64,000 bases of DNA from Bacteroidota bacterium (GCA_016713445.1 JADJPB010000012.1:94373-158372), one strand, 5' to 3'. Counted from the first letter of the stretch, positions 8,708 to 18,590 are shown. The notes: a model not told the origin generated them from the letters alone. A program made the numbers and translations.

Positions 8708-11146
8708 TCTTTAATCTTTTTCTTACTGAATAAGCTACTAATTCTATTAAATAAAGTTTTTGGCTCTTCATCTTCTTCATAATAGCCATATCCATAACTA
8801 TATCCATAGCCGTAACTATATCCATAACTATATCCGTAGCCGTAACCATATTTCAACTTCGACATTTCAACTCCATTCAGAATTACGGAAATGTTTTTTA
8901 TTTTGTTTTCTGTAATGAGCTTGTTGATTTGCGCTACAAACATTTTTCGAGAATAGTTAGCTCTTAAAATGTATAAGGGATAATCTGCTATTTGCATGAT
9001 TGGAATTCCATCACTTACAATTCCAACAGGAGGTAAGTCAATAATGATGATGTCATAGATACCTTTAAGATAATCCAATAAGGTTTCCATTCTTGGATTG
9101 ATAATTAATTCTGCAGGATTTGGCGGAATAGGACCTGCAGTAATGAAATCGAGATTTGCTAATGAACTTTTTGTGATGCAATTCTCCGGCTTATCTTTTC
9201 CAATGAGTAAAGTACTTATTCCATGATTGTTTTCTACGTTAAAGCCCAAGTGAATTTTTTGGCTTTCTCATATCTAAGTCTAAAATAACAACTTTTAATC
9301 CTGAGAAAGCAATTACTCCCGCTAAATTAATGGCATTAAATGTTTTTCCTTCTCCAGAAATAGTAGAAGTAAGCGCGATTATCTTAGCACCTTCATCATT
9401 CGAAATAAATTGAAGGTTGGTTCGTATGGATCTGAATGCTTCAGAGATTACTGATTTTGGATTTTTATCTACTAATAACTGTGAAATTGGAATTTCTCGT
9501 TTGTATTTAGGCACTATGCCCAACATGGCAGCGTCGGTATATTGTCCAACTTCTTCCAGTGAGTTAATCTCGTTGTATAATAAATAGCGGGTGATGATTA
9601 GAATAAACCCGGCTAAGAAGCCTATGATTAAACACGCACTTATGATAAGTGCTTTGTTGGGAGATACCGGTGGTGCATTTGCAGCGTCACTATGCAAAAT
9701 GATGTGTTGTGGAACATATCCTGCTCGAGTAATGGAAAACTCCGCTTTTTTCTCAAGTAGCAAACTGTAGAATTTTTCGTTGATGGTAAATAAGCGCGTC
9801 AAACGTCCATATTCTGCTTGTTGCTGCGGAATGATGCCAAGTTTCTTTTCGATTTGCTTAAGGTCGTTTAGTTTGCTTTCCCGCTTAGCTCTAAAGTTTA
9901 ACTCTTCATTAGCAAGAGTTTTGTTGATGAGTCGAAGCTGATTTTCCAATTGCACTTGAATCGCTTTGTATAATTCGCTGTTCTCGGTAGCTTGCAATCT
10001 AATTTGATCTCTCTTTTCTAGTAAATCTTGAAGTTGTCCCAAGTAAGCTGAAATAATATTATTGTCACTTCGCCCCGATAAACTTAATAAGAATTTACTG
10101 ATGTCTGCAGATTCAGATACTTCTTTGCGAATTTTAGAAAATAAATTCAACTCATGATTATACGCATAGATTTCCGTCTGAATCTCCTCCATTTGTCGAA
10201 TGATTCCCGTTGCTGATAAATCCGGATTTACAATTTTATTTTCCTTCTTGAATCTTTCAAGTGAGTTTTCGGAATTGCTTAGCTCAATATCAATACTTGC
10301 TATTGTATTGTCAATAAAATCTAAAATTTTGTCTGCAACCTCAGAGTTTTTCTCAAGATCATATTTGTTAAATTCTATGGCTATTCCATTTACAATATCA
10401 GATGCTTTTGTTGCGTTTTATCTTTTTAGTTTTATTTGAATGGTTTGCGCTTCTACGTTTAAAGGGGTAATTAAAAGGGATTTTGAGATTTGTCCGGCAA
10501 GTTCGTCTATGCTGTTCACTTTAAAGTAAAATGCATCTTTGCTTAAATCTTGCTGTAATGCACGAATGGTTTCGTAATCATAGATCGAAAGGTTTAAATC
10601 AAAGTCAACTGTAGAATACCAAACTCCCGATGTTAGGGGACCTTTGGTAACTAGATTTTTACTGGTAGGACTGTTGTACGAAATACTATAACTCTCTTTT
10701 GATAAAAAATCAACTATAATATGTTTGCCGATGATAGCACTATCTTTAACTCTAACTTCCGCAACGAAAGGAGATTGTTTGTAAAGTTCCGAGGTCAGGA
10801 TCTCGCCTTTTGAAAAATAACTGACTTGTAAAGGTAGCTTTCTCAATACGCGTTCAATAATCACCTTCGAGCGCATCAATTCAATGCTAGAGGCCATTTT
10901 ATTTCCTTGATCAGTGAAGCTCTTTATCTTTGCTTCTGACAATATACTACGCGCATTGTCCTGTTCAGAAAGTTGAATGATAGAGCTGGATTCAAAAACG
11001 GGAGCAGTGTATCTTAAGATCAGTAGCGAGACCAGTATTGCTGTCAACAAAAAGAAGGCAAACCACAATAAATTTTTTCTTGCAATCGTCACCAAGAGTT
11101 TGAAATCAAACTCTTCGTTTATCGGCGATATCTTCTTTTTGGCCAT
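8698..11146 (-). CDS. Wzc-like polysaccharide co-polymerase / BY-kinase (three frame breaks)
   Basis: One gene is read in three pieces. 10418-11146 holds the Wzz domain with TM1 (LLWFAFFLLTAILVSLLIL). 9239-10192 holds coiled coil, the GNVR-like region, TM2 (ALIISACLIIGFLAGFILII), and the Walker A STISGEGKTFNA and A' VVILDLDMRKP. 8698-9249 holds Walker B (IIIIDLPP) and a tail with 13 alternating tyrosines (YGYGYGYSYGYSYGYG...) for autophosphorylation. The first break is a stop at 10418-10420 in the same frame as what follows; two compensating A-run changes would restore KLKDKNATKASDIVNG. The second is an extra base in the run at 9255-9260 (gives KPKIHLGFNVE). It controls length and export of polysaccharide with the Wza-like protein just upstream. 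Confidence 0.88.
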
Positions 11147-11164
11147 TGGTTAGCTATTAGCTCT

Positions 11165-11941
11165 TTAGGGCTTTGTTAGGCCATCTGCAATCTGATATAC
11201 TAATGCTAACGATGTGATGATACCAATAATTGGAGCTAACTGTGATAGAATCTCCTGAGAATATCTTGGTACAGGTTCTACATAAATGATATCATTTGCT
11301 TGAAGTAATAAATTGCTTTGTTGCATTCCTTCTATGGTAGATAAATCAATAAGCATCACTTTAGGATTTCTTAAATCACCACGTATGAGTTTAATTTTAT
11401 AGGCTTTCCCAGTGGTGGTTAATCCACCCGCCAAAGCAAGTGCTTCAATTAAATTTACGTTTTCATTATCGAGAGCTACTGTCCTTCCAGCTCCGCCAGT
11501 GCCTGGAAATACCATTACTCGTCGATTTAATACACGAATCATGACAAATGGTTTATTGTAAAAAGTTGAATATTCTTGTTCGAGCGATTTTTCAGCTTCA
11601 CGAACTGTAAATCCCGCAATTTTTATTTTTCCAATAATGGGTAACTTAACTTGACCATCAGGCTCGACTAAAAATTGAGTTTGTGAATTTCCTTGACTGT
11701 TTGTTTGAAATCCTCCTGTAATTGATGCTGCAGATGTAGTCATATCAATCAATTTAAATCCATCATTGGTATAAACGCTGAATCCGATGATGTCGTTAGG
11801 AGAAATTCGATACTCTACGTTACCAATGGTTTGTTCATTTGAGTATTCATAGTTCTTGGGAACTTTGAACATTACGCTTGGATTTATTTGGCAAGAACTG
11901 ATAATAAATAGGATAGATAGTAGCGGTATAATCTTTTTCAT
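11165..11941 (-). CDS. Wza-like outer-membrane polysaccharide export lipoprotein
   Basis: The ATG at 11941 (MKKIIPLLSILFIISSCQ) gives a lipoprotein signal peptide with the lipobox SSC. Farther-upstream starts would place the codon inside the -7 box. The body has the poly-export domain (YRISPNDIIGFSVYTND... FLVEPDGQVKLPIIGKIKIAGFTV) and an SLBB-type domain (VFPGTGGAGRTVALD... NLIEALALAGGLTTTGKAY). A hydrophobic C-terminal helix follows. The length of ~259 residues is normal for Bacteroidota Wza homologues. It forms the outer-membrane channel for the Wzc-dependent pathway. The kinase gene starts 18 bp downstream. Confidence 0.9.
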   Translation of the reverse strand: MKKIIPLLSILFIISSCQINPSVMFKVPKNYEYSNEQTIGNVEYRISPNDIIGFSVYTNDGFKLIDMTTSAASITGGFQTNSQGNSQTQFLVEPDGQVKLPIIGKIKIAGFTVREAEKSLEQEYSTFYNKPFVMIRVLNRRVMVFPGTGGAGRTVALDNENVNLIEALALAGGLTTTGKAYKIKLIRGDLRNPKVMLIDLSTIEGMQQSNLLLQANDIIYVEPVPRYSQEILSQLAPIIGIITSLALVYQIADGLTKP

Positions 11942-11968
11942 AAAATCAATAATCATTTTGATTGTGAG

Positions 11969-11976
11969 CAAAAGTA
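11969..11976 (-). promoter_or_regulatory. -7 box upstream of the Wza-like gene
   Basis: TACTTTTG (minus strand) matches TAnnTTTG and lies ~28 bp before the chosen ATG. It shows that the TTG codon at 11969-11971, which would extend the frame, is part of the promoter and not a start. No clear -33 TTG is seen. Confidence 0.5.
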
Positions 11977-12006
11977 AGTAATTTTTATTGCTAACCTTGA
12001 GATTTT

Positions 12007-13194
12007 CTATTTCTTAAGGAGGCTAGCATACAATTGTTCGATGTCGCTCGTAAGCCGCTTTTCATGAAATCTGGATTCAACAAACGAGGGGCCTTTTTTT
12101 GCCATTTCTTCTCGTAATGATTCATTATTGATTAGCGTTTCTAGCGTAGAAGCAAAGTTCTTTAGATCCCCACTTTTTATTAAAAGCGCCGTTTCACCCT
12201 CTAAAACTATATTCGCGATTCCGCCAACGTTCGTTGCTATAATAGGAATGCCAGCTGCTTGCGCTTCAATTAAACTAGCAGGCGTTCCTTCATTTAAAGA
12301 GCTGAGTGCCAGTATGTCAATGCCTAGCATAGCTACGTCTACCTCGTGTATCCATGAGGTGAAAACAATGGATGACTCAGGATTTGGGTTTTCAGGGGTT
12401 GAAATGGTTTGACCTAAACTTTCGCAAAATTCTTGAAGCTCAAATCTTTGTTCGCCATCGCCAATGATGAATGCCTTTGTTTTGTTCCCTAACCGTTCTC
12501 GAGTGACGGAGAAAGCAGAAATGAATAATTTAAGATTTTTTATTGGGACTAACCGTCCTATAATTCCAACTGCAATTTTATGATTTTGAATGGAATAATT
12601 TTTTCTGAATCGATCCCTTTTTTCAATTTTATTTTCCTGAAAGGGCTTTAAGTTGTACCCTAATTCAACGATATGTATTTTTTTACATGGACAAATCTTA
12701 AATTCTTCACATAGTTCTTTTTTTTGTCTTTCGCTGATGGCGATGATCCCAGTACTTAGCCAAGCAAGTATGCGCTCTAATTGAATGAAAAATAAGGTCT
12801 TCGCTTTTCCAAAATAACTATGGAAAACATGTCCGTGAAAGGTATGTACAATGACTTTTACGCCCGCTCTTTTCGCGGCTAATCTGCCTAATAATCCTGC
12901 TTTAGCGGCGTGAGTGTGAACAACATCAGGCTTGAAGTCTCGAATAATTTTTAAAAGTTGCTTATAGGCTTTGTAATCGGAGCGTAAATTAATCTCACGA
13001 TGCATATCATGGATATAAACAGGTTCAAGCCCTAATTTTCGAACCATAAATTCTGAACTTTCTTCAGAATCATCTTTCATTCCAGCCACAATCATGGTCT
13101 CGTGATTAGGTCTTAAATGAGCGGCTATACTGGCCGCATTATAAGTTATTCCTCCTAAATTCAGTCTGTTAACAATTTGAAGTATTTTGGCCAC
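12007..13194 (-). CDS. Glycosyltransferase family 4 protein
   Basis: The 395-residue GT-B glycosyltransferase begins at GTG 13194 with MAKILQIVNRLNLGGITYNA, the usual GT4 start. The N-terminal acceptor domain includes PDVVHTHAAKAGLLGRLAAK. The donor domain has VGIIGRLVPIKNLKLFI, then LSSLNEGTPASLIEAQAAGIPIIATNVGG with the conserved ExxxxxxxE region. It would add a sugar from a nucleotide donor during repeat-unit assembly of the polysaccharide exported by the downstream Wza/Wzc proteins. A -7 box ends 5 bp upstream of the GTG, so the mRNA may have little or no leader. The specific sugar is not predictable. Confidence 0.92.
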   Translation of the reverse strand: MAKILQIVNRLNLGGITYNAASIAAHLRPNHETMIVAGMKDDSEESSEFMVRKLGLEPVYIHDMHREINLRSDYKAYKQLLKIIRDFKPDVVHTHAAKAGLLGRLAAKRAGVKVIVHTFHGHVFHSYFGKAKTLFFIQLERILAWLSTGIIAISERQKKELCEEFKICPCKKIHIVELGYNLKPFQENKIEKRDRFRKNYSIQNHKIAVGIIGRLVPIKNLKLFISAFSVTRERLGNKTKAFIIGDGEQRFELQEFCESLGQTISTPENPNPESSIVFTSWIHEVDVAMLGIDILALSSLNEGTPASLIEAQAAGIPIIATNVGGIANIVLEGETALLIKSGDLKNFASTLETLINNESLREEMAKKGPSFVESRFHEKRLTSDIEQLYASLLKK

Positions 13195-13198
13195 AGAC

Positions 13199-13206
13199 CA
13201 AAAGTA
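13199..13206 (-). promoter_or_regulatory. -7 box abutting the glycosyltransferase start
   Basis: TACTTTTG on the minus strand fits TAnnTTTG. Transcription would begin at or within a few bases of the GTG start, giving a leaderless or nearly leaderless mRNA for the polysaccharide operon. A -33 TTG is not evident. Confidence 0.5.
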
Positions 13207-13298
13207 AGCCTTCGCTATTTGTAAATAAAATATAATTTAAGAATAATTCTTAGCAATGATGAAATTGGATTTTATTTTCTTTTCAGATCAATCTGGCG

Positions 13299-13327
13299 TT
13301 GTACTTCATTGAAATCAATTACTTTTG
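13299..13327 (+). promoter_or_regulatory. gldF promoter (TTG-N18-TACTTTTG)
   Basis: TTG at 13299-13301 and TACTTTTG at 13320-13327 match the Bacteroidota -33/-7 pair with 18-bp spacing. The TTG at 13325 is inside the box, so the gldF start is the ATG at 13334, again very close to the likely transcription start. Confidence 0.65.
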
Positions 13328-13333
13328 CCACCT

Positions 13334-14068
13334 ATGTTTTCCCTGATCCTCAAGGAAATTAACAGCTTCTTGAACTCCCTAATTGGGTACATTGTTCTCG
13401 TTGTGTTCCTCTTAACCATGGGTTTGTTTCTGTGGATATTCCCAGATTCATCCTTTAATATTCTTAGTGCAGGTTATGCAAACCTCGATTCGCTCTTTGT
13501 AATTACTCCTTGGATGTATTTGTTATTGATTCCAGCAATTACCATGCGTCTCTTTTCTGAAGAGAAAAAATCGGGTACGATTGAATTGTTGCTGACTCGA
13601 CCTTTGACGGAAATGCAGTTGGTTTCTGCAAAGTTTTTTGCTGGAGTAATCTTGGTTTTATTTTCATTGCTTCCCACATTAATTTATTATGCAACAATTC
13701 ATCGTATAAGTTTGCCCGTCGGAAATATTGATTCTGGTGCAATCATGGGTTCTTATATCGGATTGTTGTTGTTGGGTGCGAGTTTTGTGTCAATTGGTAT
13801 TTTTTCTTCTTCCTTGGCCGACAATCAAGTCGTCTCCTTTATTATTGGATTTTTTCTTTGTTTGATTTGTTTGAAAGGCTTTGAATCTATCGCTGCCGTT
13901 TTTGGTGTAGGAAAGGCTTCTACTCTTGTTTTTGGAATGAGCTTTAATGCGCATTATTTAAGTTTGAGCAGAGGTGTAATAGATACGCGAGATCTTGTTT
14001 TCTTTTTATCAGCAATTCTTTGTTTTCTTTTTATGACGAGGATGGTTATCGAAAGTAGAAAATGGTGA
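13334..14068 (+). CDS. gldF: Gliding motility ABC transporter permease GldF
   Basis: GldF is the membrane component of the GldA-GldF-GldG ABC transporter. From ATG 13334 it has 244 residues: MFSLILKEINSFLNSLIGYI, the first membrane segment IVLVVFLLTMGLFLWIFPDS, the signature FSEEKKSGTIELLLTRPLTE, and five further hydrophobic segments. It overlaps gldG by 7 bp. gldA, the ATPase, is not in the window. The transporter is required for gliding in Flavobacterium johnsoniae, but gldF/gldG also occur in non-gliding Bacteroidota, so motility is not proven. Confidence 0.92.
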   Translation: MFSLILKEINSFLNSLIGYIVLVVFLLTMGLFLWIFPDSSFNILSAGYANLDSLFVITPWMYLLLIPAITMRLFSEEKKSGTIELLLTRPLTEMQLVSAKFFAGVILVLFSLLPTLIYYATIHRISLPVGNIDSGAIMGSYIGLLLLGASFVSIGIFSSSLADNQVVSFIIGFFLCLICLKGFESIAAVFGVGKASTLVFGMSFNAHYLSLSRGVIDTRDLVFFLSAILCFLFMTRMVIESRKW

Positions 14069-15774
14069 TGGGGAAGATGGATAATCAATCAAATCTTAGA
14101 AAGAGTTCAAGAGGACAAGCTATCATGCAGTTGGTGCTGCTGTTGGGTATTTTGGTGTTAGGAAACGTGGTTTCAAGTTATGTGTTTACGCGAATTGATT
14201 TAACCGATGATAAACGATTTACTTTGTCGGATAATAGTAAGGAGTTGGTTTCTAAATTGAAGGATGTTGTTTTTATTCGCGTATACTTAGAAGGCGATTT
14301 CTCTCCAGGGTTTTCACGATTGCAGCAAAGTACTCGCGAAATTTTGGATGAATTGAGTGTCTATTCAAACGGAAATCTTCAATATGAATTTGTTGATCCA
14401 TCTGCAAATCCAGATGAGCAAGAGCGAAATAAGTTTTATGCTCAACTTTACCAAAAAGGAATACAACCTACAACAGTCGAAGAACGCACCAATGAAGGGG
14501 TAAAGCGAACGTATATTTTTCCAGGAGCCTTGGTGAGTTATGCGAATGTCGAAATGAGTATTACTTTGTTGAAGAATCAACAAGGATTTCCGCCTGAACT
14601 TATTTTGAATAATTCTATTCAAAACCTGGAGTTTGAAATCTGTAATGTGATTCGAAAAGTGACAAACCCAATGCGTCCTGCCATTGCGTTTTTAGAGGGA
14701 CATGGTGAATTAGATACTACTAATGTTTCGGATATAGCGGCTGCGCTAAAAATGTCTTATGAGTTGAAACGTGTTCGTATAAATGGTCAGTTAGGTGCTT
14801 TGAAGGATTTTAAAGCCGTGGTGATTGCAAAACCAGATAGCGCTTTTGATGAGAAAGATAAGTTTGTAATTGATCAATACGTTATGAATGGTGGGAAGTT
14901 GATTGTATTACTCGATCCGATACAAGCAGCAATGGATAGTTTGGAGAGAAGGGGAGAAATTTTAGCACCTGCCCGCGACTTGAAATTGGATGATATGTTG
15001 TTTCGTTATGGCGCTCGTGTGAACTATGATTTAGTGCAAGATCTACTTTCTTCTTTGATTCCGGTGGTGACCGGTATGATCGGCTCTCAGCCGAAACAGC
15101 AATTGTTACCTTGGTATTTTTTTCCATTGATGAGTCCAACTTCAAAACACCCTATTGTTAATAATCTGAATTCGATTAAAGGGCAGTTTGTTTCGAGTAT
15201 TGATCCCATTGATGCGACTGGAGTAAAGCATACCGTTTTGTTAACTACCTCACAATACAGTAGGATTCTATCTGCACCTGTTCGAGTGAGTTTGGGCATT
15301 ATGCAGTATAAGCCAGATCCTAAAATGTTTCCACAAAAGGATGTCCCTGTTGCTGTATTGATGGAAGGAAGATTTACTTCTTTGTTCAAAAATAGAATTC
15401 CTCCTGCGATTGCTGAAAGTAAAGAGATTGGATTTAAAGAATCAAGTACGGAAACAAAAATTATAGTGATATCAGATGGTGATATCATTCGAAATGATAT
15501 TGTAAAAGGTTCTCCCGTAGCACTTGGATTCGATCGTTATACAAACACAACTTATGGAAATAAAGCTTTTTTTCTGAATGTGATGGACTATTTGTGTGAT
15601 GATTCTGGTTTGATGGCGGTGCGAAGTAAGGAGTTTCGATTGAGAATGATTGACCCCGCTGTAATTGAAGCCGATACAAACCTACTTAAATGGTTGAATG
15701 TAACTTTACCAATTGTGATTTTGTTAGTGTTTGGATTGATAAAATTTTACTTGCGTTTACGTCGTTATACCTAG
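14062..15774 (+). CDS. gldG: Gliding motility-associated ABC transporter protein GldG
   Basis: The 570-residue protein has an N-terminal membrane anchor (QLVLLLGILVLGNVVSSYVF), the family motif RIDLTDDKRFTLSDNSKEL, a long extracytoplasmic ABC_transp_aux-type domain and a C-terminal membrane helix (LNVTLPIVILLVFGLIKFYL). Other conserved text includes FVDPSANPDE and RPAIAFLEGHGELDT. It is co-transcribed with gldF through a 7-bp overlap and followed after 4 bp by a DUF4340 protein. The frame is intact. Confidence 0.93.
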   Translation: MVMGKMDNQSNLRKSSRGQAIMQLVLLLGILVLGNVVSSYVFTRIDLTDDKRFTLSDNSKELVSKLKDVVFIRVYLEGDFSPGFSRLQQSTREILDELSVYSNGNLQYEFVDPSANPDEQERNKFYAQLYQKGIQPTTVEERTNEGVKRTYIFPGALVSYANVEMSITLLKNQQGFPPELILNNSIQNLEFEICNVIRKVTNPMRPAIAFLEGHGELDTTNVSDIAAALKMSYELKRVRINGQLGALKDFKAVVIAKPDSAFDEKDKFVIDQYVMNGGKLIVLLDPIQAAMDSLERRGEILAPARDLKLDDMLFRYGARVNYDLVQDLLSSLIPVVTGMIGSQPKQQLLPWYFFPLMSPTSKHPIVNNLNSIKGQFVSSIDPIDATGVKHTVLLTTSQYSRILSAPVRVSLGIMQYKPDPKMFPQKDVPVAVLMEGRFTSLFKNRIPPAIAESKEIGFKESSTETKIIVISDGDIIRNDIVKGSPVALGFDRYTNTTYGNKAFFLNVMDYLCDDSGLMAVRSKEFRLRMIDPAVIEADTNLLKWLNVTLPIVILLVFGLIKFYLRLRRYT

Positions 15775-15778
15775 TCAT

Positions 15779-16828
15779 ATGAAAAAGAATAAATCAGTAT
15801 TAGTCGTCTTTGTATTATTGGCATTGGTAGCCGCCGGGCTGTGGTATTTTGAGTCGAATAAATCCATTAAGGGAGAGTTTAAAGATTTTGCCGTGGCAGA
15901 TACAAGTAGCATCGATAAGATTTTTTTAGCAGATAAGGAAGGACGTACCGTTACTTTGGTAAAAGAAGCTTCTAGCCGTTGGAGAGTTAACGGCAAATTT
16001 TTAGCTCGTGAAGATGGAATCCGTAATCTATTGGAAACAATAAAGAATGTGGAAGTACGTAGCCCTGTGGGAAAAAATTTATATAATAATACAATGAAGT
16101 TGATGGCTTCAAAGTCGGTGAAAATTGAAATTTATTCAAAAGATGAAAATATTAAAACGTATTATGTAGGCCACCCAACGATGGATAATTTGGGTACATT
16201 TATGTACTTAGAAGGGAGCTCTGTTCCGTTTATTACGTTTATTCCTGGCTTCAACGGCTTTCTTTCAACAAGATATTTTGCGAATGAAACTGAATGGAGA
16301 GATAAAGTCATCTTCCGATTAGATCCTCGAAGAATTGTTGAAGTACAAATAAATGATCGGGCGAGAGCTCATCGAGCGTTTCATTTGATGAGAACTGCAG
16401 ATACAAGTTTTGTGGTAAAGAAGATGGTAGATGGTCAACCCATTACACCTTTGGATCTCAACAAGGTAAGGAGTTTTTTAAGCGGATTCTCGGATACTTA
16501 TTTTGAAAGAATCGACAATGGCATTTCTAAAAATGTAAAGGATTCAATCATAAATATCGGACCGTTTGCGATTGTTCTGGTGAAGATGGATAATGGTGGC
16601 GAAAAAAGCTTGGTTTGTTACCGTAAGCCAGTCACACCTGGATCTCGACTACAGATTAACTATCAAGGAGACGATCTTCCTTTCGATTTCGATAAATTTT
16701 ACGCGATTATGTCAGACGATACTTCTATGTTAGTTTGCCAGTATTTCCATTTCGATCGAATATTTAAAGATCCGCGGAACTTTTTGCCTGGAAAAGACCT
16801 CGTCCCATCGCAGCAACGATTTGAATAG
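15779..16828 (+). CDS. DUF4340 domain protein, gldFG-linked
   Basis: This 349-residue protein has one N-terminal membrane segment (SVLVVFVLLALVAAGLWYF) and a periplasmic domain with the DUF4340 pattern: DTSSIDKIFLADKEGRTVTL, SRWRVNGKFLAREDGIRNLL, VGHPTMDNLGTFMYLEG. DUF4340 proteins often sit beside GldG-like auxiliary components, as here (4 bp after gldG), so it is probably an accessory of that transporter. The function is unknown. Confidence 0.8.
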   Translation: MKKNKSVLVVFVLLALVAAGLWYFESNKSIKGEFKDFAVADTSSIDKIFLADKEGRTVTLVKEASSRWRVNGKFLAREDGIRNLLETIKNVEVRSPVGKNLYNNTMKLMASKSVKIEIYSKDENIKTYYVGHPTMDNLGTFMYLEGSSVPFITFIPGFNGFLSTRYFANETEWRDKVIFRLDPRRIVEVQINDRARAHRAFHLMRTADTSFVVKKMVDGQPITPLDLNKVRSFLSGFSDTYFERIDNGISKNVKDSIINIGPFAIVLVKMDNGGEKSLVCYRKPVTPGSRLQINYQGDDLPFDFDKFYAIMSDDTSMLVCQYFHFDRIFKDPRNFLPGKDLVPSQQRFE

Positions 16829-16893
16829 CAATTTTTTTGCTTTTTGTTAATAAAGTGCATTGGGTTGACCCTGTATAGAATCTTTGCTTGAAC

Positions 16894-16901
16894 TATATTT
16901 G
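16894..16901 (+). promoter_or_regulatory. Candidate -7 box upstream of dnaN
   Basis: TATATTTG fits TAnnTTTG, 42 bp before the dnaN ATG. An AAAGGAG Shine-Dalgarno-like sequence at 16918-16924 lies between them. The nearest upstream TTG (16865-16867) is too far for a standard -33 element. Confidence 0.4.
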
Positions 16902-16943
16902 CTCATTCCTTTGCGTTAAAGGAGTTTAAGATAGAAATTACCT

Positions 16944-18065
16944 ATGAAATTTATAGTAAACGCTGATACCTTGTTGAAGCAGTTGCATCTCATTAGTGGC
17001 GCACTTCAAAGTAGCACTCCATTGCCCATCCTTGAAAATTTTCTTTTCGAATTAAGTCCCGATAGCCTGAAAGCTTCTGCTTCCGATTTGGAAACAACAA
17101 TGACAACGGTTATTGCAGTGCAATGTAAAGAAAGTGGAAAAGTAGCTGTACCTGCAAAAATATTGTTAGATACATTAAAAACATTTGGCGCCGAACCGTT
17201 GAATTTTAAAATTCAAAAGGATTCTTTCAATATTGAAATAAGTTCCGACAAAGGAAAGTATAAGTTAAGTGGTTTGAATGGTGACGATTTTCCAAAGTTG
17301 CCTGTAATCGACAAACCCAATACAATCGAAATGCCTTCTGACGTTTTAGCTGCAGCAATTAATCATACCATTTTTGCTACTGGAAATGATGAATTACGCC
17401 CTGTGATGACAGGTGTTTTTTGCCAGTTTGGAAAAGAAGGCGCTATCTTCGTGGCAACAGATGCTCATCGCTTAGTACGCTATCGTCGTAATGATATTCG
17501 GGCTCCAAAAGAAAGTTCATTCATCATGCCAAAGAAACCGTTGGCGTTGTTAAAGGCTTCAATTCCGAGTACCACTACCCAAGTAAAAATTGATTATAAC
17601 GAAGCAAATGCATTTTTTACATTTGATAATGTGAGCTTGATTTGCCGATTGATTGATGGGCGTTATCCAAATTACGAAGCCGTAATTCCATTGGATAATC
17701 CTAACAAAATGGAAGTTGATCGTTTGAGTTTTTTAAACGCGATTCGTCGTGTGAGTATCTTTTCGAACAAAACAACACATCAAGTTAAATTCCGCATTGC
17801 TGGATCACAAGTAGAAATTTCTGCAGAAGATGTGGATTATGGAAATGATGCCGATGAACGCTTGAGCTGCAACTACGAAGGAAAGGATATTGAAATCGCT
17901 TTCAATGCACGTTTTATTCAAGATATGTTGAGTAATATCGATTCGGGTAATGTGCTTTTAGAACTTTCTCTCCCTAATCGTGCAGGATTACTTTCCTCGC
18001 CACAAGCAGAATCAGATCCAGATGAAGATTTGTTGATGCTGGTGATGCCAGTGATGGTTAATTAA
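16944..18065 (+). CDS. dnaN: DNA polymerase III sliding clamp
   Basis: The beta clamp tethers polymerase III to DNA as a ring dimer. The 373-residue frame is intact and of standard length. It starts MKFIVNADTLLKQLHLISGA and continues with TPLPILENFLFEL, ATDAHRLVRYRR, LIDGRYPNYEAVIP and the C-terminal MLVMPVMVN, all standard for Bacteroidota DnaN. It is separated from the DUF4340 gene by 115 bp with its own promoter-like box. dnaA is not in the window. Confidence 0.97.
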   Translation: MKFIVNADTLLKQLHLISGALQSSTPLPILENFLFELSPDSLKASASDLETTMTTVIAVQCKESGKVAVPAKILLDTLKTFGAEPLNFKIQKDSFNIEISSDKGKYKLSGLNGDDFPKLPVIDKPNTIEMPSDVLAAAINHTIFATGNDELRPVMTGVFCQFGKEGAIFVATDAHRLVRYRRNDIRAPKESSFIMPKKPLALLKASIPSTTTQVKIDYNEANAFFTFDNVSLICRLIDGRYPNYEAVIPLDNPNKMEVDRLSFLNAIRRVSIFSNKTTHQVKFRIAGSQVEISAEDVDYGNDADERLSCNYEGKDIEIAFNARFIQDMLSNIDSGNVLLELSLPNRAGLLSSPQAESDPDEDLLMLVMPVMVN

Positions 18066-18077
18066 GAATTAAGAATG

Positions 18078-18111
18078 CAGTCGCGAGGCTTCGCGATCAG
18101 AATTCAGAATT
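18078..18111. repeat. GGCT-loop hairpin repeat, copy 1 (inverted)
   Basis: The core TCGCGAGGCTTCGCGA (18081-18096) can fold into a 6-bp stem TCGCGA/TCGCGA with loop GGCT. It is followed by AGAATTCAGAATT. The reverse complement recurs at 18405-18438 with one mismatch and at 18453-18486 with two mismatches. A diverged copy with a compensated stem is at 28977-28994. Confidence 0.75.
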
Positions 18112-18404
18112 AGAGCCAATTTGATATCTGGTTCTGAATTTTATAGCTTGTTTGTTTGATTTTCATTTTTGCTCATTTTATTTGAAAATTCTTAGTGATT
18201 TCTCTTCTGATAAACTCCTGTTTCACTATTGTTGTTTTATGAAGCTATAGGTGAGGAATTTTGGGTAATAGAGTGTTAAATCTTTAATTACTTCTTTTAA
18301 TTGACAAAAAGAACATAGGTATTCATTTGAGAATTGGCAATTCTGTGTTTGTCAAGTATTAACAAGTTTAGATAAGTATGTAAATTAGGATTTGACTCTC
18401 AGAA

Positions 18405-18500
18405 AATTCTGAATTCTGATCACGAAGCCTCGCGACTGAATTCTAAATTCTGAATTCTAAATTCTGATCGCGAAGCCTCGCGACTGAATTCTGAATTCAG
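18405..18500. repeat. GGCT-loop hairpin repeats, copies 2 and 3, joined by ATTCTGA/ATTCTAA heptamers
   Basis: Two direct copies (ends at 18438 and 18486, 48 bp apart) of the reverse complement of copy 1. Between and around them run 7-bp units alternating ATTCTGA and ATTCTAA. Copy 2 carries one stem change (GATCACGA for GATCGCGA). Confidence 0.75.
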
Positions 18501-18590
18501 AACTTTCCATTTGGAATGAAATTTTTAAGGTGCCAATCAAATTTTATGCAAAATTGGGATAAAATTCCAGTCTTTCGTACCTTCGCATGA

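Larger units (their letters stand above)
18066..18590. other. 525-bp gene-free region with inverted repeats
   Basis: No coding potential is seen. The region is bounded by inverted copies of a 34-bp repeat (18078-18111 against 18405-18438 and 18453-18486). The ~290 bp between them is AT-rich and otherwise featureless. Near the right end, TACCTTCG at 18578-18585 is one base off a -7 box and may serve the (p)ppGpp synthetase gene. Confidence 0.6.
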
